Below are positions 57,766-64,000 of a stretch of DNA of 64,000 nt, piece by piece. Position 1 is the first letter of the stretch, and the number at the start of each line of letters is the position of its first letter. The DNA comes from Methanofollis ethanolicus (GTDB lineage Archaea > Halobacteriota > Methanomicrobia > Methanomicrobiales > Methanofollaceae), in contig NZ_BCNW01000001.1 in assembly GCF_001571385.1 (NCBI RefSeq), positions 372,001 to 436,000 of the forward strand, in the 5' to 3' direction. The position numbers and the translations under genes were made by a program. The notes under the pieces were generated by a model. The model was not told the DNA's origin and did no database searches. It worked only from the letters and a program-made list of their open reading frames with translations.

Positions 57766-58880
57766 GTCAGGGGATGGTCGCGGAGCCAGCGGTAGGTCGC
57801 GGCCCGATCAGATCGGTGGCCGAGAATATAGGCCGAGACCTCCCGGGCCTCGTCGAACCGTTTTCTCTCCCTGTCGTGGGCCTGCAGGGCGGCGTTGTAG
57901 GCTGCGGCATCGTCGTTGAACGAGAGGATGCCGGCATTGTAGCCTGCGGTCTCCCCTCCTCCGAGCATCTCTTCCAGGTGATCCCTGGTCTCGATAAGCC
58001 TCAACTCTTCGGCCCGCAACGCCGTCATCTCTTGATCGAGGGTCATGCCGAGACGTGCAGTGATCTCCTCCGCCTCCTTCTCCCGCATCTTGATATATGC
58101 GGTCTCGTCCCCGCTCGTGTACCTCGCCGTGCCGTTGCCGATGCTGATGACCAGCGGTTCTTCGGAGAGCCTTGCACCGTTTGCAAGGACTTCGGGGACA
58201 GATCCGACGAACCCGATCTCTGTCGTCTCGATGTAGATGTAGCCGGTCGACCCGAAGGTGTTGTGGTCGCCTGCGATGCCGGCGGCCATGTGGGAGTCGT
58301 TCACGAAGTTGAGGAGGGCGACGTCATATCCTGCCTGAGAGAGGAGGGCGGCAAGGAGGAGGCTCTTGTCGTCGCAGTCCCCCGTGCCTTCGGCGACGGT
58401 CTCGACCGGAAACTTTGGGGGCGTGCCGTTCGGGTGGTGTTCGTACGGGATCGCCTGCACGAAGGCGGTGACCAGTTCGACATAACGGTCCGAGTCGAGG
58501 GCTTTTTTGTCCCTGAGGTCAGAGAAGGCGTGGAGGAGTTTGCCGTACAGGGCCTCCTGGTGGGGGTCGTCGATGAAGGCGCGGTAATACCCTGTCATCC
58601 AGATATCGTCGGAGAGGTTTTCGTAGAGAATGGCGTTCTTCGATCCTCCGCGGGCGCCGCTGTAGACGGCCATGTCCACAGGCATGCAGAGGCGGTAGGT
58701 GCTGTCCTCGAAGGAGAAAAGAAACTCCGAGTCTCCGGTTTCGTCGGTCTCCGAGGCCGGTGTGATGGACGGATAGATTGCCGCGGGCCTCAGAAACGGC
58801 ATGACTCCTGATGCCACGATGATGCATGCGCACACTATCGTGATCCCGATGAAGAATGCCCTCCGTATCTGTTCGCTCAT
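57717..58880 (-). CDS. Membrane-anchored transglutaminase-like protein
   Basis: 387 aa. One N-terminal transmembrane helix (AFFIGITIVCACIIVASGVM, residues 8-27), then an extracytoplasmic transglutaminase-like core: Cys in EGTGDCDDKSLLLAALL and His in DSHMAAG. A helical C-terminal region of about 130 residues with coiled-coil character (KEAEEITARLGMTLDQEM) follows. Members act as cysteine peptidases or amide cross-linkers. Such proteins are common in methanogens; substrate unknown. Confidence 0.75.
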   Translation of the reverse strand: MSEQIRRAFFIGITIVCACIIVASGVMPFLRPAAIYPSITPASETDETGDSEFLFSFEDSTYRLCMPVDMAVYSGARGGSKNAILYENLSDDIWMTGYYRAFIDDPHQEALYGKLLHAFSDLRDKKALDSDRYVELVTAFVQAIPYEHHPNGTPPKFPVETVAEGTGDCDDKSLLLAALLSQAGYDVALLNFVNDSHMAAGIAGDHNTFGSTGYIYIETTEIGFVGSVPEVLANGARLSEEPLVISIGNGTARYTSGDETAYIKMREKEAEEITARLGMTLDQEMTALRAEELRLIETRDHLEEMLGGGETAGYNAGILSFNDDAAAYNAALQAHDRERKRFDEAREVSAYILGHRSDRAATYRWLRDHPLTQTTMQTGEGTEDGIS

Positions 58881-58922
58881 TCTCTCCTTTCCCCGCAGTC
58901 CCGGCGAGAGTCGCAGTTGCCT

Positions 58923-59699
58923 CTATATATATGTTGCTTCGATGGTCCCCGGCAGGTCAGCGACAGAATCGAGGAGGTGGTCGGGCCTGTACGGCGAGGT
59001 GTCAAAAATATCTTTTCTGAACTTTCCTGTCATGACGAGGGCTGTCTTCATCCCTGCTCCTTGCGCCCCGCCGATGTCGGTCCTGATGTCGTCGCCGACC
59101 ATCAGCGCCTGTGCAGGGGACACTCCCATGTCGGCGAGGGCAAGGGAGAAGAATGCGGCCGAGGGTTTTCCGACGACCGTCGCCGTCTTCCCTGTGGCAT
59201 ATTCGAGGGCGGCGACGAAGGGGCCTGCGGAGAGCATCAGGCCGCCGTCGCCCATCCAGTACCTGTCCTTTTCGAGGGCGATGATCGCGGCGCCGTCCAG
59301 GACCATCCTGAAGGTCCGGTTCATCGCGGCATAGGAGAACCCGTCTCCCGCGTCGCCGACGACGACGGCATCCGCGCCGTCCTCGACGATGGGTATGCCT
59401 GCCGCCTCAAAGTCATCCCTGACACTGCCCCGCGTGAGGAGGAAGGTCCTTTTTCCTGCAATATGATGGATCGCGGCGACCGGCGGGTTGAAGACGAGGC
59501 TTTCGTCGATCTCGTAGCCATAGCCCTGCAACTTTTCCGCGATCGAGCGGCGCGACCTGCTTGTCGTGTTCGAGACGCACCTGAAGGGGATGCCGTTGTC
59601 CCTGAGCCATGCGACTGCCTCCCTCCCCCCTGCAACCGCCTGCCCGCCGACATAGAGGACGCCGTCGATGTCGAGGAGGACGCCCCTGATCTCTCTCAT
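58923..59699 (-). CDS. HAD-superfamily hydrolase, subfamily IIA (NagD-like)
   Basis: 258 aa from ATG 59699. Motif I LLDIDGVLYVGG, motif II SNTTSRSR, and motif IV MVGDDIRTDIGGAQGAGM with the C2 cap between. NagD-type phosphatases cleave sugar or nucleotide monophosphates. The frame upstream of 59699 is a shadow of the divergent gene. Substrate unknown. Confidence 0.85.
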   Translation of the reverse strand: MREIRGVLLDIDGVLYVGGQAVAGGREAVAWLRDNGIPFRCVSNTTSRSRRSIAEKLQGYGYEIDESLVFNPPVAAIHHIAGKRTFLLTRGSVRDDFEAAGIPIVEDGADAVVVGDAGDGFSYAAMNRTFRMVLDGAAIIALEKDRYWMGDGGLMLSAGPFVAALEYATGKTATVVGKPSAAFFSLALADMGVSPAQALMVGDDIRTDIGGAQGAGMKTALVMTGKFRKDIFDTSPYRPDHLLDSVADLPGTIEATYI

Positions 59700-59790
59700 G
59701 GTCTCCCATATCTCTCTGCGCGGACACTTTTTATATGCGTTCCCGCATATTTCTGCCCGGCACCGCGAGGGTGCCGTAAGGAGAGAAAAG

Positions 59791-60288
59791 ATGGTGGAGA
59801 TCAATGACATCCCTGCCGAGGTGCGGTGGAGTCTGGCGACGCGGGGGGCGAGTGCTCTCCCCCTGGCGTACGCAAAGGTGTACCGCGAGAGGCATGGGGG
59901 CGAACTCGGCGAGATCTCGGGGGCGATCTGGACCGAGGCCGGAAAGACGCAGGGGGCGCTGGCCCGCGCCTTCAACATGCCCCTGAAGACTGCGGAGGAC
60001 GTGACCCGGGCCTTCAGCACCCTCTCGACGGTGGTGCTCGGGCCCGAACTGAAAGGGGAGGTGCAGGTCGAGCGGGACCGCGACTCTGCCCGCGTGGTCA
60101 CGACGTCCTGCCCGTATCTCTCGCGGGCGAGGGAGATGGAGGAGGGCCTGGAGACCGTCTGCCCGGAGTGCAGGGCCTACTGCACCGCGGCGGTCGAGAG
60201 TCTCAACCCTGCCTACGGCATCGTGTTCGAGGACCGGATGTGCCTGGGCGGGGAGACGTGCCGGATGAGGGTCGAGCCGAAGAGGTAA
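59791..60288 (+). CDS. ATC-hydrolase-like or V4R-like small Cys protein (copy 1)
   Basis: 165 aa from ATG 59791 with GGAGAG upstream. Two helical halves precede a Cys-containing end: TTSCPYLSRAREM, TVCPECRAYCTAAVESLNPA and CLGGETCRMRVE. This arrangement suits the L-2-amino-thiazoline-4-carboxylic acid hydrolase family; the final C-G-x3-C also recalls V4R ligand-binding domains. Paralogue of the next gene, with the same order of motifs. Function unproven. Confidence 0.6.
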   Translation: MVEINDIPAEVRWSLATRGASALPLAYAKVYRERHGGELGEISGAIWTEAGKTQGALARAFNMPLKTAEDVTRAFSTLSTVVLGPELKGEVQVERDRDSARVVTTSCPYLSRAREMEEGLETVCPECRAYCTAAVESLNPAYGIVFEDRMCLGGETCRMRVEPKR

Positions 60289-60335
60289 GGTTTTCTCTCA
60301 CCGGCCACATCCCTTTTTCTGGAGTGTGTGGTGTC

Positions 60336-60848
60336 ATGCCGAAAGACCTGATCGAGGAGATCCCACCCCTGGCCAGGTGGCGGTTTGCGACGCGGGCGGC
60401 CTCCCTCCTCCCGGCCTTGTACTCGCGGGCCCTGCGGGAGGGCGAGGGCACGCCCGAGGAGAGGGAGCAGGCGGTCTGGTACGAGGTCGGCCGCGAGGTG
60501 CGGGGGATCGCGGAGGCCTTCGGATTCCCGATAGAGACCGCGGAGGAGATCTGCGAGGTCTTCAGGGCGGGGTCTGTCGTGCTCTTCGGCCCTGACTTCA
60601 GGTTCTCCATCCTTGCCACCTCGCCTGATTCGGCGACGATCGTGCTGAAGGGATGCCCGTACACCCGGTATCTGGCCGGGGCCGGGTGCGACGCCGACAC
60701 CGCTTTTTCCTGGTGTCTCCCCTTTGCCATATCGGCGGTCGAGCACCTCAACCCGGCCTTCACCCTCCGTTTTGTCCGCGCCCGGTGTATGGGCGAGGCA
60801 CAGTGCGAGATGACGGTCCGGAGGAAGGAGGGGGGGGAGGAGTCCTGA
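60336..60848 (+). CDS. ATC-hydrolase-like or V4R-like small Cys protein (copy 2)
   Basis: 170 aa from ATG 60336. It mirrors copy 1: IPPLARWRFATRAASLLPALYSRAL at the start against IPAEVRWSLATRGASALPLAY there, LKGCPYTRYL against TTSCPYLSR, AVEHLNPAF against AVESLNPAY, and CMGEAQCEMTV against CLGGETCRMRV. Several inner Cys of copy 1 are changed, so the two may bind different ligands. Its TGA overlaps the next gene as CTGA. Confidence 0.6.
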   Translation: MPKDLIEEIPPLARWRFATRAASLLPALYSRALREGEGTPEEREQAVWYEVGREVRGIAEAFGFPIETAEEICEVFRAGSVVLFGPDFRFSILATSPDSATIVLKGCPYTRYLAGAGCDADTAFSWCLPFAISAVEHLNPAFTLRFVRARCMGEAQCEMTVRRKEGGEES

Positions 60849-61405
60849 CGGCCGGGAACATCCTGATCACCGGGGCGCCGGGGACAGGGAAGACGACTCT
60901 CATCCGCCGGGTCGCTGAGGGGATGGCCAGCGTCGCCGGTTTTTACACGGCCGAGATCCGGGAGCAGGGGAGACGGACAGGTTTTGAACTGGTGGGTTTC
61001 GACGGCAGGCGGGCCCTGCTTGCGCATACCGGGATCCGGGGCCGGCATCGCGTGGGGAGGTATGGCGTGGACGTCGCCGCGTTCGAGGCCTTCCTTGCCG
61101 CCACCCGATTTTCGGGCGAAGGGGTGCGTCTTGTCGTCGTCGACGAGATAGGGAAGATGGAGTGCCTCTCCCCTTGCTTCAGGGACCTGATGGTCACTCT
61201 CCTCGACGGCCCCCTCCCGGTGGTGGCGACGGTCGCCCTCAGGGGCGACTCTTTTATCGAGGGGTTGAAGGAGAGGCCGGACGTGCGCCTTGTCGCCGTG
61301 ACGGAGGCGAACAGGGACGCCCTGCTGCCTGTGCTCCGCCTGGAGGCGGCGTCCCTTGCTGGCGAGGGCAAGGCCCATATGCCGCCGCACCGACCGGGTG
61401 GGTGA
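60845..61405 (+). CDS. THEP1-type nucleoside-triphosphatase
   Basis: About 186 aa. Walker A GAPGTGKTTL near residue 10, Walker B VVVDEIGKMECLS, ATVALRGDSFIEGL and VTEANRD follow the THEP1/cancer-related NTPase family, which hydrolyses NTPs slowly. No ATG, GTG or TTG precedes Walker A in this frame after the previous gene; the best start is CTG 60845 with GGGGAGGAG directly upstream. The stop overlaps the next ATG (TGATG). Confidence 0.8.
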   Translation: MTAGNILITGAPGTGKTTLIRRVAEGMASVAGFYTAEIREQGRRTGFELVGFDGRRALLAHTGIRGRHRVGRYGVDVAAFEAFLAATRFSGEGVRLVVVDEIGKMECLSPCFRDLMVTLLDGPLPVVATVALRGDSFIEGLKERPDVRLVAVTEANRDALLPVLRLEAASLAGEGKAHMPPHRPGG

Positions 61406-62325
61406 TGGAGAGGAGGACAGTGGTCGCCGTCGATATCGGCGCCACCCACTACCGGGCCGGGCTTGTGGCGGATGACGGGTCTATTGTCAGGCTTGAAACC
61501 GGGGACACGCCGCGGGTCGGGGAGTCGGGACTGGTTGTGACCCGTGCGGTCGCGGACGCGGTCGAGGCGGTGACCGGCGACGCCTCGCCGTCGGCGATCG
61601 GGATCGCCTCGGCAGGTCCCCTCGACTGTGCCGCGGGCGTGATCGTCCGCTCGCCGAACATGGCCTTCCCCGAGGTGCCGCTCCGCGGACCCCTGGAGGG
61701 GCGTTTCGGTCTCCCTGTCTTTCTTCTCAACGACTGCCGGGCCGGAGCCCTCGGTGAGAGGTGGCAGGGGGCCGGGCGGGGTGTCGAGAACCTCGTCTAT
61801 GTCACCCTCTCGACAGGGGTCGGCGGCGGTGCGGTGGTGAACGGCCGCCTGCTCCTCGGGCGGTCGGGGAACGCGGGGGAGGTCGGCCACCTCTTCGTGG
61901 ACACGGCCTACGGCTGCGTCTGCGGCTGCGGCCACCCCGGCCACTGGGAGGCCTATGCTTCGGGGACAGGGATGCCCCGTTTCTTTTCGGCCTGGCTGGA
62001 AGGGCAGGGGTCGGCGCCGTCCTTCGACGCAGCGACGAGCGCCGGCATCCTCGGTGCCGCGGAGAGGGGCGAAACCCTCGCCCTCTCCTTCATGGACGCC
62101 CTCGGCAGGATCAACGCCCGCGCCCTCTCCGACATCGTCGTCGCCTACGAACCCGAGGTGGTCGTCCTCGACGGTCCCCTGGCGCAGCACCACGGCGACC
62201 TCCTGATCAGGCACATGCTCCCGCATGTCGACCGCTACCTCCCCCTCCCGCGGCTTGCGGTCAGTCCCCTCGGGGGCAGGGCGCCCCTCCTCGGTGCGGC
62301 GGCGTACGCGCTCGGGATATGGTGA
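61405..62325 (+). CDS. ROK-family sugar kinase
   Basis: 306 aa. The ATP-binding start VDIGATHYRAGLV, GIASAGPLD, catalytic Asp in LLNDCRAGALGE, STGVGGGAVVNGRLLLG and a zinc-like cluster GHLFVDTAYGCVCGCGHPGH. ROK kinases phosphorylate glucose or related hexoses. Coupled to the THEP1 gene. The substrate is not known; glucose is plausible in a glycogen-using methanogen. Confidence 0.85.
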   Translation: MERRTVVAVDIGATHYRAGLVADDGSIVRLETGDTPRVGESGLVVTRAVADAVEAVTGDASPSAIGIASAGPLDCAAGVIVRSPNMAFPEVPLRGPLEGRFGLPVFLLNDCRAGALGERWQGAGRGVENLVYVTLSTGVGGGAVVNGRLLLGRSGNAGEVGHLFVDTAYGCVCGCGHPGHWEAYASGTGMPRFFSAWLEGQGSAPSFDAATSAGILGAAERGETLALSFMDALGRINARALSDIVVAYEPEVVVLDGPLAQHHGDLLIRHMLPHVDRYLPLPRLAVSPLGGRAPLLGAAAYALGIW

Positions 62326-62983
62326 TCGTTCTTCGGGGATGAGAGTTCCCCGGGGTCGATGTCCGATTTTGTCGGTTCTGTAGAATCGCTCATGAAACGA
62401 AGTTTCAGGCGGTTCTTTGAAAACCACCCGGCGGTTTTCATGGAGGTCATCCCAAAACGGATCCGAACCTTCATGCACGCCGATGAAAGGACGCACATTT
62501 TGTTCTGAAAAATCCTGTTCTGGCGTCTTGTCCGGGGGGTTTCACCCCCCGATCCCCCTCTCATTGCGATAGGGGTGGAGGGCAATCTCCTTCATCAGGA
62601 TCTCTCTCTTCCCTGACCCTATCCTGTTTCGGGGTCCGGGGGAACGACCGGAGGGAGTCGAGAAAACTGTGGGTTTTCGAGGTAGTCCCCCGGCGAAGAG
62701 GTTGGGGAAGGCGGTGGTTTCGCATGATTCTTCAGGGAATTCAGGAAGATATCGACCCGATCATGATCTTTGATCCCAGGATTGGACGGGGGAAGTGAGA
62801 GGAGGAGACCAGCGATCTTCCGGGCAGGCAAATGTTTCATCTGTCAAGTATGGAAAATCGGAGATTTTCCTGTGCGTGCACATCTGAGATCTGCCGCGGA
62901 CCGAAGTCTTCGAGGTCCGAACGCAGTGAGGTCAAGAGACCGAAGGTTTCGCTGTCGTCTCCCGGCACGGCCACATCAAATAT
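62326..62983. repeat. Intergenic with MITE-like repeat copy D (62532-62694) and a partial copy
   Basis: Copy D begins CCGGGGGGTTTCACCCCCC and ends GTAGTCCCCCGGC at 62682-62694, with GATAGGGG, CCTATCC and a hairpin GAGAAAACT-GTG-GGTTTTC inside. From about 62865 to 62965 similar hairpins recur (AAAATCGGAGATTTT, GAAGTCTTCGAGGTC) and end in CTCCCGG. TAGAATCG-x2-CATGA near 62381 matches 29793. No gene. Confidence 0.6.
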
Positions 62984-63193
62984 TCATTTCTCCAGGTCCT
63001 CCTCACCGAAGATGAAGACCTCCTCGATCCCGGCGCCGAGTTCGCGGGCGACCCGCCAGGCAAGCCTGAGGGAGGGGTTGTACTTCCCCTTCTCCAGGAA
63101 GACGATCGTCTCCCTCCTGACGCCGACCCGTGTGGCGAGTTCCTCCTGGGTGAGCCCGGTCTTTGCCCGGTATTCGCGCATTTTCGTCTGCAT
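62984..63193 (-). CDS. XRE-family transcriptional regulator
   Basis: 69 aa, a bare lambda-repressor-like [23 protein letters not shown] as helices 1-2 and [20 protein letters not shown] as helix 3 onward. Closely follows the ABC permease gene (6 bases), a pairing seen in many prokaryotes where this small regulator controls the exporter. Confidence 0.88.
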   Translation of the reverse strand: MQTKMREYRAKTGLTQEELATRVGVRRETIVFLEKGKYNPSLRLAWRVARELGAGIEEVFIFGEEDLEK

Positions 63194-63199
63194 GGGGCC

Positions 63200-63895
63200 T
63201 CAGGGGATGGTGGTCACGATCCGCTCGCGGTCCAGGAACCGCGTCGCCCCCCTGAGGAGGAGGAGGAGGAAGAGGGCGACGGCAAGGAACATCCCCTCCA
63301 CCGTCCAGGTCACCTGGAAGTCGGCCCCCATCAGCCCGGCCGAGGCCGAGAAGAAGAAGATGACCAGGAAGACCACGGCCATGTTGATGATCTGGTTCTC
63401 CCGCATCCCGAGAAGGAGCTGGACAAGCCCGAGCATGCCGACGGCCACGGCGATGAAGGCCGGGACGACGACGAGGAGATGGAAGACCATGGGGCCGGAC
63501 GGGAGAATCAGCGCCCCTGTCACGGCCGAGGGCCCGGCGACGAGGACAGCTGCACCGCCGAGGGTGAGGGCATAGGCCGGGAGGGTGACGCCGATCACCT
63601 TGCCGAGCCAGATCTCCCGCAGGGAGAGGGGCGAACAGAGGAGGGTCTCGATCGTCCCCTCTGTCTTCTCCCGCAGGAAGGCCTGTCCCGAGAAGATGTA
63701 GCCGATGAAGATCCCGATCACGACGAGGAGCATGAACCCGACGCGGTCGAGGGCGGCATAGCCGCCGGTGGCGAGCACGGCCGGGATTGCGGTCGCGGAG
63801 AAGACGAGGGTGACCAGGGCCGCCGAGACCAGAAGCTGGCGCGACCTGAGGATCTGGCCTGCCTCCTTTCTCGCGACAGTGAGGACGCTGTTCAT
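63200..63895 (-). CDS. ABC-2 type transporter permease
   Basis: 231 aa from ATG 63895. Six hydrophobic segments: about 20-40, 50-70, 95-120, 125-150, 155-180 and 205-225. The opening VLTVARKEAGQILRSRQLL and the LREKTEGTIETLLCSPLSLREIWLGK loop are typical of Na-export or multidrug ABC-2 permeases. Overlaps the ATPase gene stop (ATGA). Confidence 0.85.
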   Translation of the reverse strand: MNSVLTVARKEAGQILRSRQLLVSAALVTLVFSATAIPAVLATGGYAALDRVGFMLLVVIGIFIGYIFSGQAFLREKTEGTIETLLCSPLSLREIWLGKVIGVTLPAYALTLGGAAVLVAGPSAVTGALILPSGPMVFHLLVVVPAFIAVAVGMLGLVQLLLGMRENQIINMAVVFLVIFFFSASAGLMGADFQVTWTVEGMFLAVALFLLLLLRGATRFLDRERIVTTIP

Positions 63896-64000
63896 GCCGA
63901 CCCCTCCGCCTGCCGCACCGCGGCAAGATAGATATCTTCCAGAGACCGGCGCTCCCGCGTGACCTCCTCGATGCCGCACCCGGCGCCGACGAGCATGCGG
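63892..64000 (-). CDS. ABC transporter ATP-binding protein, C-terminal end only
   Basis: The last 35 or so codons are visible, ending in SLEDIYLAAVRQAEGSA and TGA. The phrase R-x-SLEDIYL is the common C-terminal end of ABC-2 exporter ATPases, where the final helix contacts the permease. The remainder lies beyond the window. Confidence 0.75.
   Translation of the reverse strand, partial: RMLVGAGCGIEEVTRERRSLEDIYLAAVRQAEGSA

Overview
The window is a piece of a GC-rich euryarchaeal chromosome, most likely a Methanomicrobiales methanogen of the Methanofollis/Methanoculleus type. Support comes from the methanogenesis-marker YcaO protein, NikR, an archaeal Thi4, a Kae1-Bud32 fusion, RPS27ae/RPS24e/RPL40e, Spt4, RpoE', aIF2-gamma, AglB, a SufBC pair and TATA/BRE-type promoters. 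The genus is inferred from gene content and base composition by eye; no search was run.

Layout. (1) 1-3261: an AT-rich two-gene operon on the minus strand, cut by the window edge. It pairs a zinc-site protein with a long coiled-coil protein, and its function is unknown (possibly defence). (2) 3.7-10.5 kb: accessory genes: an FCY1-like cytosine deaminase, a secreted protein, an immunity-like protein, an alpha/beta hydrolase, an iron-sulfur flavoprotein, shikimate kinase and an amidinotransferase. (3) 10673-27038: a 16.3-kb integrated virus in tRNA-Val(CAC), bounded by 61-bp direct repeats with one mismatch. It encodes a tyrosine integrase, a probable double-jelly-roll major capsid protein, an A32/FtsK-type packaging ATPase, many one-helix membrane proteins, PKD-domain surface proteins, a RecT/Bet annealing protein, an HNH nuclease, ribbon-helix-helix (RHH) regulators and two related RelE-like toxins. 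This fits a tailless icosahedral virus with an internal membrane (STIV/PM2-like lineage). (4) 27-38 kb: tRNA-Gly, HtpX, Thi4, then an information-processing operon (Kae1-Bud32, RPS27ae, RPS24e, dephospho-CoA kinase, Spt4, RpoE', PIN protein, aIF2-gamma), NikR and McrA-modifying YcaO. (5) 38.5-52.7 kb: a surface-glycan locus: AglB oligosaccharyltransferase, a glycosyltransferase, four enzymes for UDP-2,3-diacetamido-glucuronic acid, and GlmS, two GlmU-like proteins and GlmM that supply UDP-GlcNAc. (6) 53-64 kb: structured intergenic repeats, a cyclase, Pcm, SufB/SufC, a transglutaminase-like protein, a HAD phosphatase, tandem ATC-hydrolase-like genes with THEP1 and ROK kinases, and an ABC exporter with an XRE regulator.

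Most notable points. In the excised circle, the RHH reading frame at the right end of the virus would be joined in frame through the att core to the integrase, an SSV-like gene partition. Three consecutive virus surface genes are joined by PKD domains cut at the same place, with the first half ending one protein and the second half starting the next. A 42-bp inverted repeat carrying GTAC iterons lies in the only long gene-poor virus region and is a candidate origin. Two host genes appear to start at CTG within a CTGA overlap. A MITE-like repeat family with GCCGGGGGACTAC ends fills the host intergenic regions.
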